In this document: positions 51,601-60,121 of the stretch, piece by piece
Numbering within the stretch: the stretch's first letter is position 1
Layout of the letters: each line of letters starts with the position of its first letter
Source of the DNA: Natronocella acetinitrilica
GTDB lineage: Bacteria > Pseudomonadota > Gammaproteobacteria > Nitrococcales > Aquisalimonadaceae
Direction of reading: 5' to 3'
Assembly: GCF_024170285.1 (NCBI RefSeq)
Contig: NZ_JALJXV010000008.1
Span: forward strand, 124,001 to 188,000
Length of the DNA stretch: 64,000 nucleotides
The notes under the pieces: model-generated
Seen by the model: only the letters and a program-made list of their open reading frames with translations
What the model was told of the DNA's origin: nothing
The model's database searches: none
Made by a program: the position numbers and the translations under genes

Positions 51601-52863
51601 GATGCGCTAACGGGCCTCTGCAATCGCAGGGAGTTCGAGAATCGCCTGAAACGCGCCCTTGAGACCAGCAAGAGCGAACGGGTCACCCATGCGCTCATGT
51701 ACATGGATCTGGACCAGTTCAAGGTCATCAACGACACCTGCGGGCATATCGCGGGTGACGAGCTGTTGCGGCAACTCGGCGAGATGCTGCGGGCCCTGGT
51801 CAGTCGCCGTGACACGCTGTCCCGCCTTGGTGGCGATGAGTTCGGAGTGCTGCTCGAGTACTGCGAGCCGGAGAACGCCAGACGCCTCGCGGAATCGGTG
51901 CGGCGAGCTGTGTCAGACTTCCGCTTTGTCTGGGGGCAGCGCAGTTTCGGCATTGGCGTGAGTATCGGTGTGGTGCCCATTTCCGAGAGCAGCAGCAGTA
52001 TCGACGACGTACTCAGTCTGGCCGACACCGCCTGCTATGCCGCCAAGGACCAGGGGCGCAACCGCATCCATTTCTATCGCGAGGACGACTCGGAACTGGC
52101 CCGTCGTCACGGTGAGATGCAGTGGGTCGGTCGCATCCGTGATGCCCTGGACGATAACCGCTTTGAGCTGTATGCGCAGCCCATCGCGCCGCTTGGAAAC
52201 CCGGCCTTGCCCGGTCGGCATTACGAAGTTCTGTTGCGAATGCGGGACGAAAAAGGCTCGCTGGTCATGCCAGGTGCGTTCCTTCCCGCGGCGGAACGTT
52301 TCGGACTTGCGTCGCGGCTTGACCGCTGGGTGGTTGCGGCCACTCTGGCCTGGCTGGCCGGCAAGCCGGAGCGCCTCTCTGGTCTCAACACCTGCTCGAT
52401 CAATCTCTCCGGTCATTCCTTTGATGAGGAAGAGTTCCTTGATTTCCTGCTGGAGCAGGTCAGTCACGGTAACGTGCCCCCGGATAAGCTCTGTTTCGAG
52501 ATCACCGAGACTGCCGCGATCAGGAATCTCACCGCGGCGGCCCCGTTTATCAGTCGGCTGAAGGACCTCGGTTGTCGTTTCGCGCTGGACGATTTTGGCA
52601 GTGGACTGTCATCGTTCGCCTATTTGAAGAATCTGCCCGTGGATTTCCTGAAAATCGACGGGTTGTTTGTAAAGGATATCGCCGACGATCCGATAGACTT
52701 TGCATTGGTCAAGTCGATCAACGAGATCGGCCATGTCATGGGCAAGCAGACCATCGCCGAATTCGTCGAGAATGACGCCATTCTGCAGCTGATCAGGGAG
52801 ATCGGTGTCGACTATGCCCAGGGCTACGGCATCGGCAAACCCATACCACTCTCCGATATCTAG
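48601..52863 (+). CDS. Multi-sensor diguanylate cyclase/phosphodiesterase (5 PAS, 2 GAF, GGDEF, EAL)
   Basis: A 1,420-residue soluble protein with no membrane helix. Approximate order: PAS 5-120, PAS 135-250, GAF 264-423, PAS 434-555, PAS 567-690, GAF 697-860, PAS 870-984, GGDEF 990-1160, EAL 1174-1420. The cyclase site is intact (RLGGDEFG near 1077), but the product-inhibition RxxD five residues before it reads SRRD. The EAL half keeps EVLLR near 1208, INLSG, EITET, LDDFGSG, LKIDG and AEFVEN, so both activities are plausible. The start is uncertain: ATG 48601 or TTG 48559 with GGAG ahead. No promoter is clear in the 200-base gap after recJ. Confidence 0.9.
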   Translation: MATAYQDDGQLLGRLAQSLDEPVYIVDATARIHFANPAARKLLDLDDSSAPHTLSQAFVQVPDQGMRWMKAVEAVHRTGYWQGELIIRGGNGDRRHLQATLVSDHDGPDAHFAVLARDLSAQQDWELELEAREARLERARAFSRVMVNRMSLDGSWRQVAPQFCELLDYSETDLLGRRFTDFSDKEESVYQERILQRMAVGELRHADLEKCYYRRDGEQVWVELSVTVVEDAGGEPVELYCYLVDITERRRADMALDYRRRSLELIAELSSRFISIGLGELDVAIHRALESIGRHAEVQRCYLLQYRDDGETAWCTHEWCATGVPPAIQDLQPVPPDAFRWLLDRQRTGVMLDIDHLDDLPPEAAMDRVGLEEQGIKSLLLCPLRIHDQLVGYVGFDVVTEPRQWSGDAKLLLSLAGQMLLHVMQRAEGLRTLAASEQRYRSMVENAVEAIIVFDLVSRRFVDANENALALFQVDRETLLSATPSDFLAQWQPGDPADDVTVEALFESLEEGSRRSVECVCCNTEADTFPAEVHVVRLPSGNGQALVRASIIDMSERRAAEQNLLNERYFTESAINSLPGIFYLLDEHFQVRRWNQRLEELAGMDRLRGLPSLIDCFVEADRAAVEVGLGRVMERGSGSIEGRLLDVRSGRRIPHVLTLRRVDAPDGLYLVGTGVDVSERLEQEQQRLNHLRRTRYQHEALGHIATSDAVAEGDLSAAFRLVTELGAAAMGVERCSVWLLREADALLECEDLYIASVGRHDQGGVLTRDEFSDYYENLRTGVAVDVDDAVNDPRTALLAETYLKPFGIESLLDSPILIAGRVVGVFSVESVDELRRWTPEEVSFVSSVAGQIAQAMINRERRRAQDALQESETRYRALYDHNPSMFFTVDINGFIRSVNSYAGETLGCPVEELVGQPFDLLQSRQSRDAVDNHIRVALDADGDVHRWDAEFICADGTSLWARVTARAMSAMDDVPVVLAVCEDVTEARKLSEELSYQASHDALTGLCNRREFENRLKRALETSKSERVTHALMYMDLDQFKVINDTCGHIAGDELLRQLGEMLRALVSRRDTLSRLGGDEFGVLLEYCEPENARRLAESVRRAVSDFRFVWGQRSFGIGVSIGVVPISESSSSIDDVLSLADTACYAAKDQGRNRIHFYREDDSELARRHGEMQWVGRIRDALDDNRFELYAQPIAPLGNPALPGRHYEVLLRMRDEKGSLVMPGAFLPAAERFGLASRLDRWVVAATLAWLAGKPERLSGLNTCSINLSGHSFDEEEFLDFLLEQVSHGNVPPDKLCFEITETAAIRNLTAAAPFISRLKDLGCRFALDDFGSGLSSFAYLKNLPVDFLKIDGLFVKDIADDPIDFALVKSINEIGHVMGKQTIAEFVENDAILQLIREIGVDYAQGYGIGKPIPLSDI

Positions 52864-52874
52864 GAATTGTCTCC

Positions 52875-53951
52875 ATGGCTTGTACAGGTTGCGAAATCAT
52901 CCCGGTTCCGGTGTACGCAGGCACGTTGGTGCTGGCGCCGAACTTGCCGCATACGCGCAAGAAAATGGTGCGGATGCTCGCCAGCGAGGGTTTCGACTAC
53001 CAGCATCTGGAAGGCGATAATCTCGGCATAGCGTTGGAGGATCGCGGTGAGGCCCTGATGGCCTGTCTGTCAGCGGTTATGTCGCCCACGGAGCAGGAAG
53101 CCTGTCGCAGCGTTGTCGTGCGTGACCCACGGGATTTCGCGCTCGCACAGTTGTCGCAGATTCGTCCGCTGCGTGCCCTGATATCACTGGCTGACAGCGC
53201 ATGGTTGCTGGAACTGATGCGGCAGGAGCGGATTCTGGTCCACTATCAGCCGATCATGTCAGTCTCGGATGCCACGGTGCCCGTTGCCTATGAGTGTCTG
53301 GCGCGGGGGCGGAGCGAGACCGGGGAACTGATTCCCCCCGGCAAGCTATTCGGAGCAGCGCGGGAAGCGGATCTGCTGCATCACCTGGATCGCCTCACCC
53401 GGGTAGCGGCCATCGAGCAGGCTGGCCAGCACGGCCTGCGCACCCCGCTTTTCATCAACTTCAACCCCACCAGCATCTATGATCCGGCCTATTGTCTGGC
53501 CACCACGATCAATGCGGCGCATCGCTCCTCCCTGCCTTCATCCAACTTCGTCTTCGAAGTGGTTGAAAGCGATGCGATTCAGAGCCCGGACCACTTGCTT
53601 GGCATACTCAGTGTCTATCGCGAGGCCGGATTCCCCGTCGCGTTGGACGATCTGGGTGCCGGCTATGGTTCACTGAACCTGTTGTCCCGCCTGCGGCCGG
53701 ATTACGTAAAGCTCGACATGGAGCTGATTCGCAACGTGGACTCCGACCGCTACAAGGCCAATCTCGTCCAGGGGATCATCCGCGCAGTCAAGGACAACGG
53801 CGGCAAGGTCATTGCCGAGGGGATCGAAACCGAGGCGGAGTGGCACTGGGTGCGCGATAGCGGTATAGACCTGGTCCAGGGCTACTATTTCGCCCGACCA
53901 GCCGCGCCCCCACCGATGATGGAGCGCCTGCCGGCCCATCACAGGGCATGA
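52875..53951 (+). CDS. EAL-domain c-di-GMP phosphodiesterase with CxxC N-terminal region
   Basis: A 358-residue protein. The C-terminal EAL domain (about 115-350) keeps VHYQPIMS, YECLAR (E-x-L), INFNP, VFEVVES, LDDLGAGYGS, YVKLDM, AEGIETEAE and QGYYF, so hydrolysis of c-di-GMP is likely. The N-terminal 110 residues begin MACTGCEI (CxxC), and I recognise no domain there; a bound metal or thiol switch is possible. It starts 11 bases after the giant GGDEF/EAL gene, suggesting one transcript. Its stop directly abuts the stop of the convergent gene (TGATCA). Confidence 0.88.
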   Translation: MACTGCEIIPVPVYAGTLVLAPNLPHTRKKMVRMLASEGFDYQHLEGDNLGIALEDRGEALMACLSAVMSPTEQEACRSVVVRDPRDFALAQLSQIRPLRALISLADSAWLLELMRQERILVHYQPIMSVSDATVPVAYECLARGRSETGELIPPGKLFGAAREADLLHHLDRLTRVAAIEQAGQHGLRTPLFINFNPTSIYDPAYCLATTINAAHRSSLPSSNFVFEVVESDAIQSPDHLLGILSVYREAGFPVALDDLGAGYGSLNLLSRLRPDYVKLDMELIRNVDSDRYKANLVQGIIRAVKDNGGKVIAEGIETEAEWHWVRDSGIDLVQGYYFARPAAPPPMMERLPAHHRA

Positions 53952-55058
53952 TCAGTGTCTCCCCAGGTCATCCAATGGGCCGGCGCCAGCCGGCCAGGGA
54001 CGGATGAAGTATTCCGCCAGTTCGGTGCGGTCAACGTCTTCCAGTCGGGCCGGGGTCCAGTGCGGATCCCCGTCCTTGTCCAGCAGCAGTGCACGCACGC
54101 CTTCGGGGAAGTCACTGTGCTTGCAGCAGCGCATGGCGATGACCAGGTCCATCTGCAGGACTTCCCGCAACGACATCCTCCGGCAGCGCGTGAACTGCTC
54201 CAGCACCAGTGCGAACGTGGTGGGCGAGCCATCCGTCACCCGGGTGTTGCAAGGGGCAAACCAGTTATCGTCCTCGGCCGCAGCCGCCAGCGCGTCGCGA
54301 ATCGGAACCGGATCGCGGTGATCGGTAATGGCGTTGATGCGCTCCAGTCGTTGCAGCATGCCGGACTGGGCGCCGGCGCGATGCTGCGCCCGCAGGAACA
54401 CGCTGAGCGCTTCGTGATTGGCTGCGGGATCGTCACTGAAAGCCAGGGTAGGGAGGCGACCCAGCACGGTGCCATGGCGGTCGGCAGCAATGCGATAGTC
54501 GGCCAGCCCGCAGCTGACTGCGTCGTCGGCGCCCAGCCTTGCTCCAGTCAGCCCGCAGAATAGGCCGAGCCGGCCTGGCATGCGCTGGAGAAACCAGGCG
54601 GCGCCGACATCCGGGAACAGGCCGATGCCGATTTCGGGCATGGCCAGCAAGGCGTCATCGGTCACCACCCGGTGACTGGCGCCCTGCATGAGCCCGAGTC
54701 CGCCGCCCATGGTCACGCCATGACACCAGGCCAGAATGGGCTTCGGGTAGGTATGCAGGGCATAGTCCAGGCGATACTCTTCGCTGAAATAGCGTTCGGC
54801 TCGGGTGAGATCGCCGCTCTTGATGGCGGTGGCCATGTCCCGGATATCACCGCCGGAGCAGAAAGCCCGATCGCCGGCGCCCTGCAGGACCACCATTGCG
54901 ATTGCCGGGTCCTGCGCCCACTCGTCCAGTTGCGGCTGCAGTAGCGAGATCATGGCATTGTCCAGCGCATTCAGCCGGCGACTGTTGTTCAGCGTCGCCA
55001 CACCGATCCGATAGTGGCCGGCGGGAATGGTATCGAATAGCACGGGGGCGTCAGACAT
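53952..55058 (-). CDS. Enoyl-CoA hydratase/isomerase family, 3-hydroxyisobutyryl-CoA hydrolase-like
   Basis: A 368-residue crotonase-fold protein of the ECH_2 group. It has FCSGGDIRDM (oxyanion hole), WCHGVTMGGGLGLMQGA, MPEIGIGLFPDVGAAWFL and a C-terminal extension (VRALLLDKDGDPHWTP) that marks hydroxyisobutyryl-CoA hydrolase-like proteins rather than simple hydratases. That points to valine degradation, although substrates vary. The start is MSDAPVLF at 55058 with AGGAG about eight bases ahead; a longer frame begins at 55091. It is probably a separate unit, since a terminator lies upstream. Confidence 0.87.
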   Translation of the reverse strand: MSDAPVLFDTIPAGHYRIGVATLNNSRRLNALDNAMISLLQPQLDEWAQDPAIAMVVLQGAGDRAFCSGGDIRDMATAIKSGDLTRAERYFSEEYRLDYALHTYPKPILAWCHGVTMGGGLGLMQGASHRVVTDDALLAMPEIGIGLFPDVGAAWFLQRMPGRLGLFCGLTGARLGADDAVSCGLADYRIAADRHGTVLGRLPTLAFSDDPAANHEALSVFLRAQHRAGAQSGMLQRLERINAITDHRDPVPIRDALAAAAEDDNWFAPCNTRVTDGSPTTFALVLEQFTRCRRMSLREVLQMDLVIAMRCCKHSDFPEGVRALLLDKDGDPHWTPARLEDVDRTELAEYFIRPWPAGAGPLDDLGRH

Positions 55059-55096
55059 GGACGGGCTCCTCTTCTTGTTATGCGTAGTCATAAATG

Positions 55097-55127
55097 AAAA
55101 AACCGGGAACCTCCAGGAGGCTCCCGG
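55097..55127 (-). terminator. Rho-independent terminator of prc
   Basis: On the minus strand CCGGGA (55127-55122), one mismatch, then CTCC pairs back to GGAG and TCCCGG (55108-55103), followed by six T (55102-55097). It lies 18 bases after the prc stop. A strong intrinsic terminator. Confidence 0.9.
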
Positions 55128-55144
55128 CTTCGGGCAGGCCGTAT

Positions 55145-57235
55145 TCAGTCAGCGGCGAGTTCGGCGCTCCAGCGGCGTGCCATTGATGGCGAACGGTGCA
55201 CCAGGAAAAGATCCGTGGTGATATCCGCCGTCGACTTCAGCAACACGTCCGGCTCGTCGTCGGCCATGCGCAGTGCGTCGAGGTCGGATAACGGCTCAAG
55301 CCCGTAGACTGCGCGGCGCTCGTTGGCCTTTTCCAGTTGTAGGGCGTTGGATTCGTCGCGTTCGGAACGGCGCCGCTCGCGATTGAGCGAGACAACCGTT
55401 CGATTGGCAACCGTATTCTGCTTTTCAAGTTCGGCAACCAGTGCCTGGAAACCGGGGTCCTGGCCGCTACGTTCCTCGTGGCGCTTCAGCAGCAAGGGCA
55501 GCAGGCCGCCCAGATCACCATGGCTGGAATAGTTGGCCTCGCGAATTTCGTCCCAGGGCAGTGCGTTCTCTGCCGCACTCTCACCCACGGAATCGCTCCG
55601 CGCACGACTCGGGAAGTGCAGATCGGGCTCTACGCCGCGCTTCTGCGTGCTGCTACCCGACACCCGATAGAACTTCGCAATGGTGAGCTTCAGTCTGCCG
55701 GCCTCGGTATTCTGGTTGCTGGTGAAGCGATTCAGGTCTACCAGGCTCTGCACCGTACCTTTGCCGAATGTCCGCTCACCAACCACGATGCCGCGCCCGT
55801 AATCCTGAATGGCTCCGGCAAAGATCTCTGACGCCGACGCGCTGAAGCGATCCACCATGACTGTCAGCGGGCCCTCATAGGTGATGCCGCCATCGCGATC
55901 GCGCAACACTTCGGTGTCACCGTCACTACGGCGAATCTGGACCACCGGGCCGCCGTTGATGAAAAGACCTGTCAGGCTTGCGGCCTCCTGCAATGAGCCG
56001 CCGGCATTGCCGCGCAGGTCGATCACCAGGCCGTTGATGTCCTCTTCCGCCAGTTCACCAAGCAGACGAACCACGTCCCGCGTGGTACTGCGGTAATTTT
56101 CGTCCCCGGCCTGCGCCGCGGCGAAGTCGGCATAGAAGGCCGGGATGGTGATCACGCCAATGCGGTAGGTGTCGCCGTCGCGCAGCACTTCTTCGATGCT
56201 TTTCTGGGCGGCCTGCTCCTCCAGAGCCACCTCATTGCGCACCAGCGGAATGGTTCGGGGGGCTGCATCAGAGCCCCCTGAAGCGGGAAGTACCCGCAGC
56301 CGGACCTCGGATTCCTTGGGGCCGCGAATCAGGTCGACCACGTCGCGCAGTCGCCAGCCCACCACATCGACCATATCCTCGCCTTCCTGGCCAACACCGA
56401 TGATGCGGTCGCCCGGCTGCAACTGGCCGTCCTGTGATGCCGGACCCCCGGGGATGAGTTCCACCACCTCGGTGAAGTCCCGGTGCGTGCGGAGCACGGC
56501 GCCGATGCCTTCCAGCGACAGCTGCATCTGGATATCGAATTCACGGCTATTGCGTGGTGACAGGTAGCTGGTGTGCGGATCGAAGGCCCGCCCCCAGGCG
56601 CCCATGAACGCTTCGAACACGTCCTCCGGGCCCGAGCGCTCCATGTTCTTGGCCATGCCTTCGTAGCGACTGTTCAGCAGATCCATGGTCTGCTCTTCTT
56701 CCTCTCCCGCGAGGAGGAGGGTGAGCGCATCGTGTTTGATGCGGTCACGCCAGACCCGATTCATGGTCTCGGTGTCTTCAGCCCAGTCCGCTTCGGAGCG
56801 GTCCAGGTCGATGGAGCGATCGGTGTTCAGGTCAAAGCCACCCTCGAGCACGCTCAGGGCGTGCTCGGTCCGCTCGGCAGTGCGTTCCCGCAGACGATTG
56901 AAGATCGCGTAGGGAATGGACAGGTCACCGTCCAGTAGCATGTCGTCGAGGCGCTCCCGGTAGGCATGGAATTCCTCGATGTCAGAGGCCAGGAAGTAAT
57001 AGCGGTCCGGGTCGAGCTGATCAAGGTAGGTATCCATGACCCGCGCCGACAGGCGGTCATCGATAGGCTGCTTGTTGAAATGCTGATAGGTCAGTAGCTT
57101 GGCGATCAGTCTCGCCGTTTCCGGGTGCTGCCGCTCCGGGGAGAGCGGCGTCATCGATGCACTCGCCAGGCTGCCGGCGATCAACGCCAGGGAGAGCAGG
57201 AGAGCAACCGGCAGGGCAAGTATGAGTCGGCGCAT
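55145..57235 (-). CDS. prc: Carboxy-terminal (tail-specific) processing protease Prc
   Basis: Periplasmic S41 serine protease that trims C-termini and, in E. coli and Pseudomonas, degrades peptidoglycan hydrolases and anti-sigma factors. The 696-residue precursor has an N-terminal signal (LILALPVALLLSLALIAGSLA), an N-terminal helical domain, a PDZ domain (VVELIPGGPASQDGQLQPGD), the catalytic Ser in DRFSASASEIFAG near 466, Lys in GERTFGKGTVQ near 491, and a C-terminal DUF3340-type region. The start is ATG 57235 with AGGTGA ahead. Confidence 0.95.
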   Translation of the reverse strand: MRRLILALPVALLLSLALIAGSLASASMTPLSPERQHPETARLIAKLLTYQHFNKQPIDDRLSARVMDTYLDQLDPDRYYFLASDIEEFHAYRERLDDMLLDGDLSIPYAIFNRLRERTAERTEHALSVLEGGFDLNTDRSIDLDRSEADWAEDTETMNRVWRDRIKHDALTLLLAGEEEEQTMDLLNSRYEGMAKNMERSGPEDVFEAFMGAWGRAFDPHTSYLSPRNSREFDIQMQLSLEGIGAVLRTHRDFTEVVELIPGGPASQDGQLQPGDRIIGVGQEGEDMVDVVGWRLRDVVDLIRGPKESEVRLRVLPASGGSDAAPRTIPLVRNEVALEEQAAQKSIEEVLRDGDTYRIGVITIPAFYADFAAAQAGDENYRSTTRDVVRLLGELAEEDINGLVIDLRGNAGGSLQEAASLTGLFINGGPVVQIRRSDGDTEVLRDRDGGITYEGPLTVMVDRFSASASEIFAGAIQDYGRGIVVGERTFGKGTVQSLVDLNRFTSNQNTEAGRLKLTIAKFYRVSGSSTQKRGVEPDLHFPSRARSDSVGESAAENALPWDEIREANYSSHGDLGGLLPLLLKRHEERSGQDPGFQALVAELEKQNTVANRTVVSLNRERRRSERDESNALQLEKANERRAVYGLEPLSDLDALRMADDEPDVLLKSTADITTDLFLVHRSPSMARRWSAELAAD

Positions 57236-57296
57236 GGGCGTCACCTGTGATGTCTGACTTACGGCTTGAGTGGTCCTGGCCAGGATGCCCGGCCGT

Positions 57297-59927
57297 TCAG
57301 GCCTGCAGGCCCTTCGAAACCACCTCGAACACGTCTTTCGACAGCTTATGCGCATTTCCGATCCGTTCCAATTCCCGGCGCATCCCTTCCCGGGCGGATG
57401 GAATCTGTCGCTGCCAGCGGGTCAGCGGTAATAACATGCGCGCCGCCACCTGGGGATTGATGGCGTTCAACTGCAAAACGGTGTCCGCAAGCAGCCGATA
57501 GCCGGCACCATCGGGCCGATGAAAACGCAACGGGTTGCCCTGTGCGAAGGCGCCGATCAGGCTTCTCACCCGGTTCGGATTGGTCAGGCTGAAGTCAGGG
57601 TGCTCCATCAGCTGTGCAATCAGCTCAGGCGTATCCTCGCGCAGCGACATGGCCTGCACCTGGAACCACTTGTTGACTACCAGGTCGTCGTTGCGCCAGC
57701 GATCGTGGAAATCGGCCAGTGCTGCAGCGGCTGCGTCGTTGTCCGTGTGAGCCAGCAAGCCGAGCGCACAGAGGCGATCCGTCATGTTCGCTGCGTTCCG
57801 GTAGTGATCGCGCAGCAGGTCCTCGACATCGTCTCCCCGGGCCAGCAGGCCAAGTGCCGTGCAGGCGAGGGCGCGTCTGCCCATGCTTGCCCCATCCATG
57901 GCCTGATCAGTTCCCCGGTTTTCGCGGTAGATCGTCTCGAGGTCGGAACCCAACTCGGCAATGATGTCGCGGATGCAGGCCTCGCGGACCCGATGAATGG
58001 CCTCGACATCGACCTCGGCAAGCTGGTCGGCGATATAGGCTTCACTGGGTAGGGTCAACGCCTCCGCCGCGAAAGCAGGATCTTCGCTGGCCCGACGAAG
58101 CACCCCGTCCAGGGCCGAGAGCAGATGCTCATTTGCGACGTGAGCCGGGGGCTCGGCCCGGCCCAGGGCGGCCAGCATCAGCTTGGTCGCCAGCTGCTGT
58201 CCGGCTTCCCAGCGCGTGAATCCGTCGGCATCGTGGGCGGCGAGCAGCGCGAGTTGCTGATCGGTGTAGTCGTATCGCAGGCGAACCGGCGCGGAGAATC
58301 CCCTGAGCAGGCTCGGCACCGGACGCTCGGACACCTGCTCGAATACGAACTGCTGCTCATGACTCGTGATCTCGAGCAGCCGTTCGAGGGGCGCATCGCT
58401 GGCAGCACTGTCAGCCAGATGCAGTGCCATGGAACGGCCACCCTGATCCAGCAGCCCCATGACCAGGGGCAGATGGAAGGGGAGTTTTTCAGCCTGTCCC
58501 GGCGTTGCCGGGCAGCTCTGCCGTACGGTCAAGGTGTAGCGCTGTGCGGTCGCGTCGTAGTCGTCCTGCACCTCCAGCACAGGCGTTCCAGCCTGGCTGT
58601 ACCAGCGCGAGAATTGGGTAAGATCGCGATCATTGGCATCCGCCATGGCGGCGAGAAAGTCGTCGCAGGTCACCGCCTGCCCGTCATGGCGCTTGAAGTA
58701 GAGTTGCATGCCCCGGTAATAGCCCTCGGCACCCAGCAGGCTGTGGTACATGCGGATGACTTCCGAGCCCTTGTTGTAGACGGTAGCTGTATAGAAGTTA
58801 CTGATATCGATGTAGGAATCCGGTCGAACCGGATGCGCCAGGGGGCCGGCGTCCTCCGGGAACTGGGCGGCCCGCAACGTGCGAACTTCGCCGATGCGCT
58901 TGACCTCTGCGGAGCCCTGGTCAGCGCAGAACTGGTGCTCGCGAAAGACCGTCAGGCCTTCCTTGAGGCTGAGCTGGAACCAGTCGCGGCACGTCACGCG
59001 GTTTCCGGTCCAGTTATGGAAGTATTCGTGGGCGATCACGGCTTCAACGGTCTCGAAGTCCCGGTCGGTGGAGGTTTCCGGGTCAGCCAGCACGCAGACC
59101 GTGTTGAATACGTTAAGCCCCTTGTTCTCCATGGCGCCCATGTTGAAGTCGTCCACCGCCACGATCATGTAGCGATCCAGATCGTACTCCAGCCCGTGGG
59201 TGCGCTCGTCCCACGCCATGGCGCTTTTGAGTGCCGCCATGGCGTGATCCGTCTTGCCGGTATTGTGGTGTTCGACGAAGATCTGCAGCAGCACATCGCG
59301 CCCGCTGGCGGTGACGAAACGATCCTGGTGGCATGCCAGGTCCCCGGCGACCAAGGCAAAGAGATAGCTTGGTTTGGGGAAGGGGTCGTGCCAGCGCACC
59401 CAGTGGCGGCCATCGTCCAGGTGCCCGGCATCCACGCGGTTACCGTTGGACAGCAGCACGGGATAGCTGTTCGGATCAGCGACGATGGTGGTGGTGTAAA
59501 CCGCCATTACATCCGGGCGGTCAGGGAAATAGGTGATGCGGCGAAAACCCTCGGCCTCGCACTGGGTGCAGTACATGCCGCCACTCTTGTAGAGCCCTTC
59601 CAGTGCAGTGTTGCGCTGTGGATGGATCTCGGTGCGGATCTCCAGTTCGAACTGGGCGGGGAGGTCACGGATACGCAGAGACTGATCGTCGACTGTGTAG
59701 CGTGCTGCTGGCAGCGGCTGGCCATCAACACTGATTTCGAGCAGCTTCAGCTCGTTGCCATCGAGTAGCAGGTCCGCGCCAGGTTCTCCGTCACTGGCAC
59801 GACACTGCAGGCGGCTGCTGACAATCGTGCCATCGTCGTTCAACTCGAAGCGAAGGTCGACGGTGTCAACGAAGTGACTGGGGGCGTTGTAGTCGGCCCG
59901 ACGGATGGCGGCTGGCTGATTACTCAT
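57297..59927 (-). CDS. pepN: Aminopeptidase N (M1 family)
   Basis: Broad-specificity zinc aminopeptidase, the major cytosolic one in E. coli (870 residues). The product is 876 residues. Visible are the exopeptidase motif MGAMENKGLN near 264 and the zinc motif HEYFHNWTGNRVTCRDW near 298, with the downstream Glu in LSLKEGLTVFREHQF, plus the C-terminal helical domain. The start is ATG 59927 (MSNQPAAIRR); 56 further in-frame codons upstream have no family match. prc lies 61 bases downstream on the same strand. Confidence 0.97.
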   Translation of the reverse strand: MSNQPAAIRRADYNAPSHFVDTVDLRFELNDDGTIVSSRLQCRASDGEPGADLLLDGNELKLLEISVDGQPLPAARYTVDDQSLRIRDLPAQFELEIRTEIHPQRNTALEGLYKSGGMYCTQCEAEGFRRITYFPDRPDVMAVYTTTIVADPNSYPVLLSNGNRVDAGHLDDGRHWVRWHDPFPKPSYLFALVAGDLACHQDRFVTASGRDVLLQIFVEHHNTGKTDHAMAALKSAMAWDERTHGLEYDLDRYMIVAVDDFNMGAMENKGLNVFNTVCVLADPETSTDRDFETVEAVIAHEYFHNWTGNRVTCRDWFQLSLKEGLTVFREHQFCADQGSAEVKRIGEVRTLRAAQFPEDAGPLAHPVRPDSYIDISNFYTATVYNKGSEVIRMYHSLLGAEGYYRGMQLYFKRHDGQAVTCDDFLAAMADANDRDLTQFSRWYSQAGTPVLEVQDDYDATAQRYTLTVRQSCPATPGQAEKLPFHLPLVMGLLDQGGRSMALHLADSAASDAPLERLLEITSHEQQFVFEQVSERPVPSLLRGFSAPVRLRYDYTDQQLALLAAHDADGFTRWEAGQQLATKLMLAALGRAEPPAHVANEHLLSALDGVLRRASEDPAFAAEALTLPSEAYIADQLAEVDVEAIHRVREACIRDIIAELGSDLETIYRENRGTDQAMDGASMGRRALACTALGLLARGDDVEDLLRDHYRNAANMTDRLCALGLLAHTDNDAAAAALADFHDRWRNDDLVVNKWFQVQAMSLREDTPELIAQLMEHPDFSLTNPNRVRSLIGAFAQGNPLRFHRPDGAGYRLLADTVLQLNAINPQVAARMLLPLTRWQRQIPSAREGMRRELERIGNAHKLSKDVFEVVSKGLQA

Positions 59928-60121
59928 GGATGCTCCTGGTTCCCGCGAGACCGACGATGGTAGCATGCCGCCGCCACAGTAGCGGGCGGTGGGCGGCGTG
60001 ATTGAACTGTGATTCAGTCGCCTGCGATCCATTCGCGCTGGGGATAATGTTTCGCGTATGGTTCGCGGGCAGCATTGTTGCTTTCCGACTGACAACGAAT
60101 AGTGGAGAGGAGTTTCGGCGT

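Noticed and set aside
58125-59768. 547-codon plus-strand frame opposite pepN
   Set aside because: Shadow frame without motifs; PepN catalytic residues are on the minus strand.
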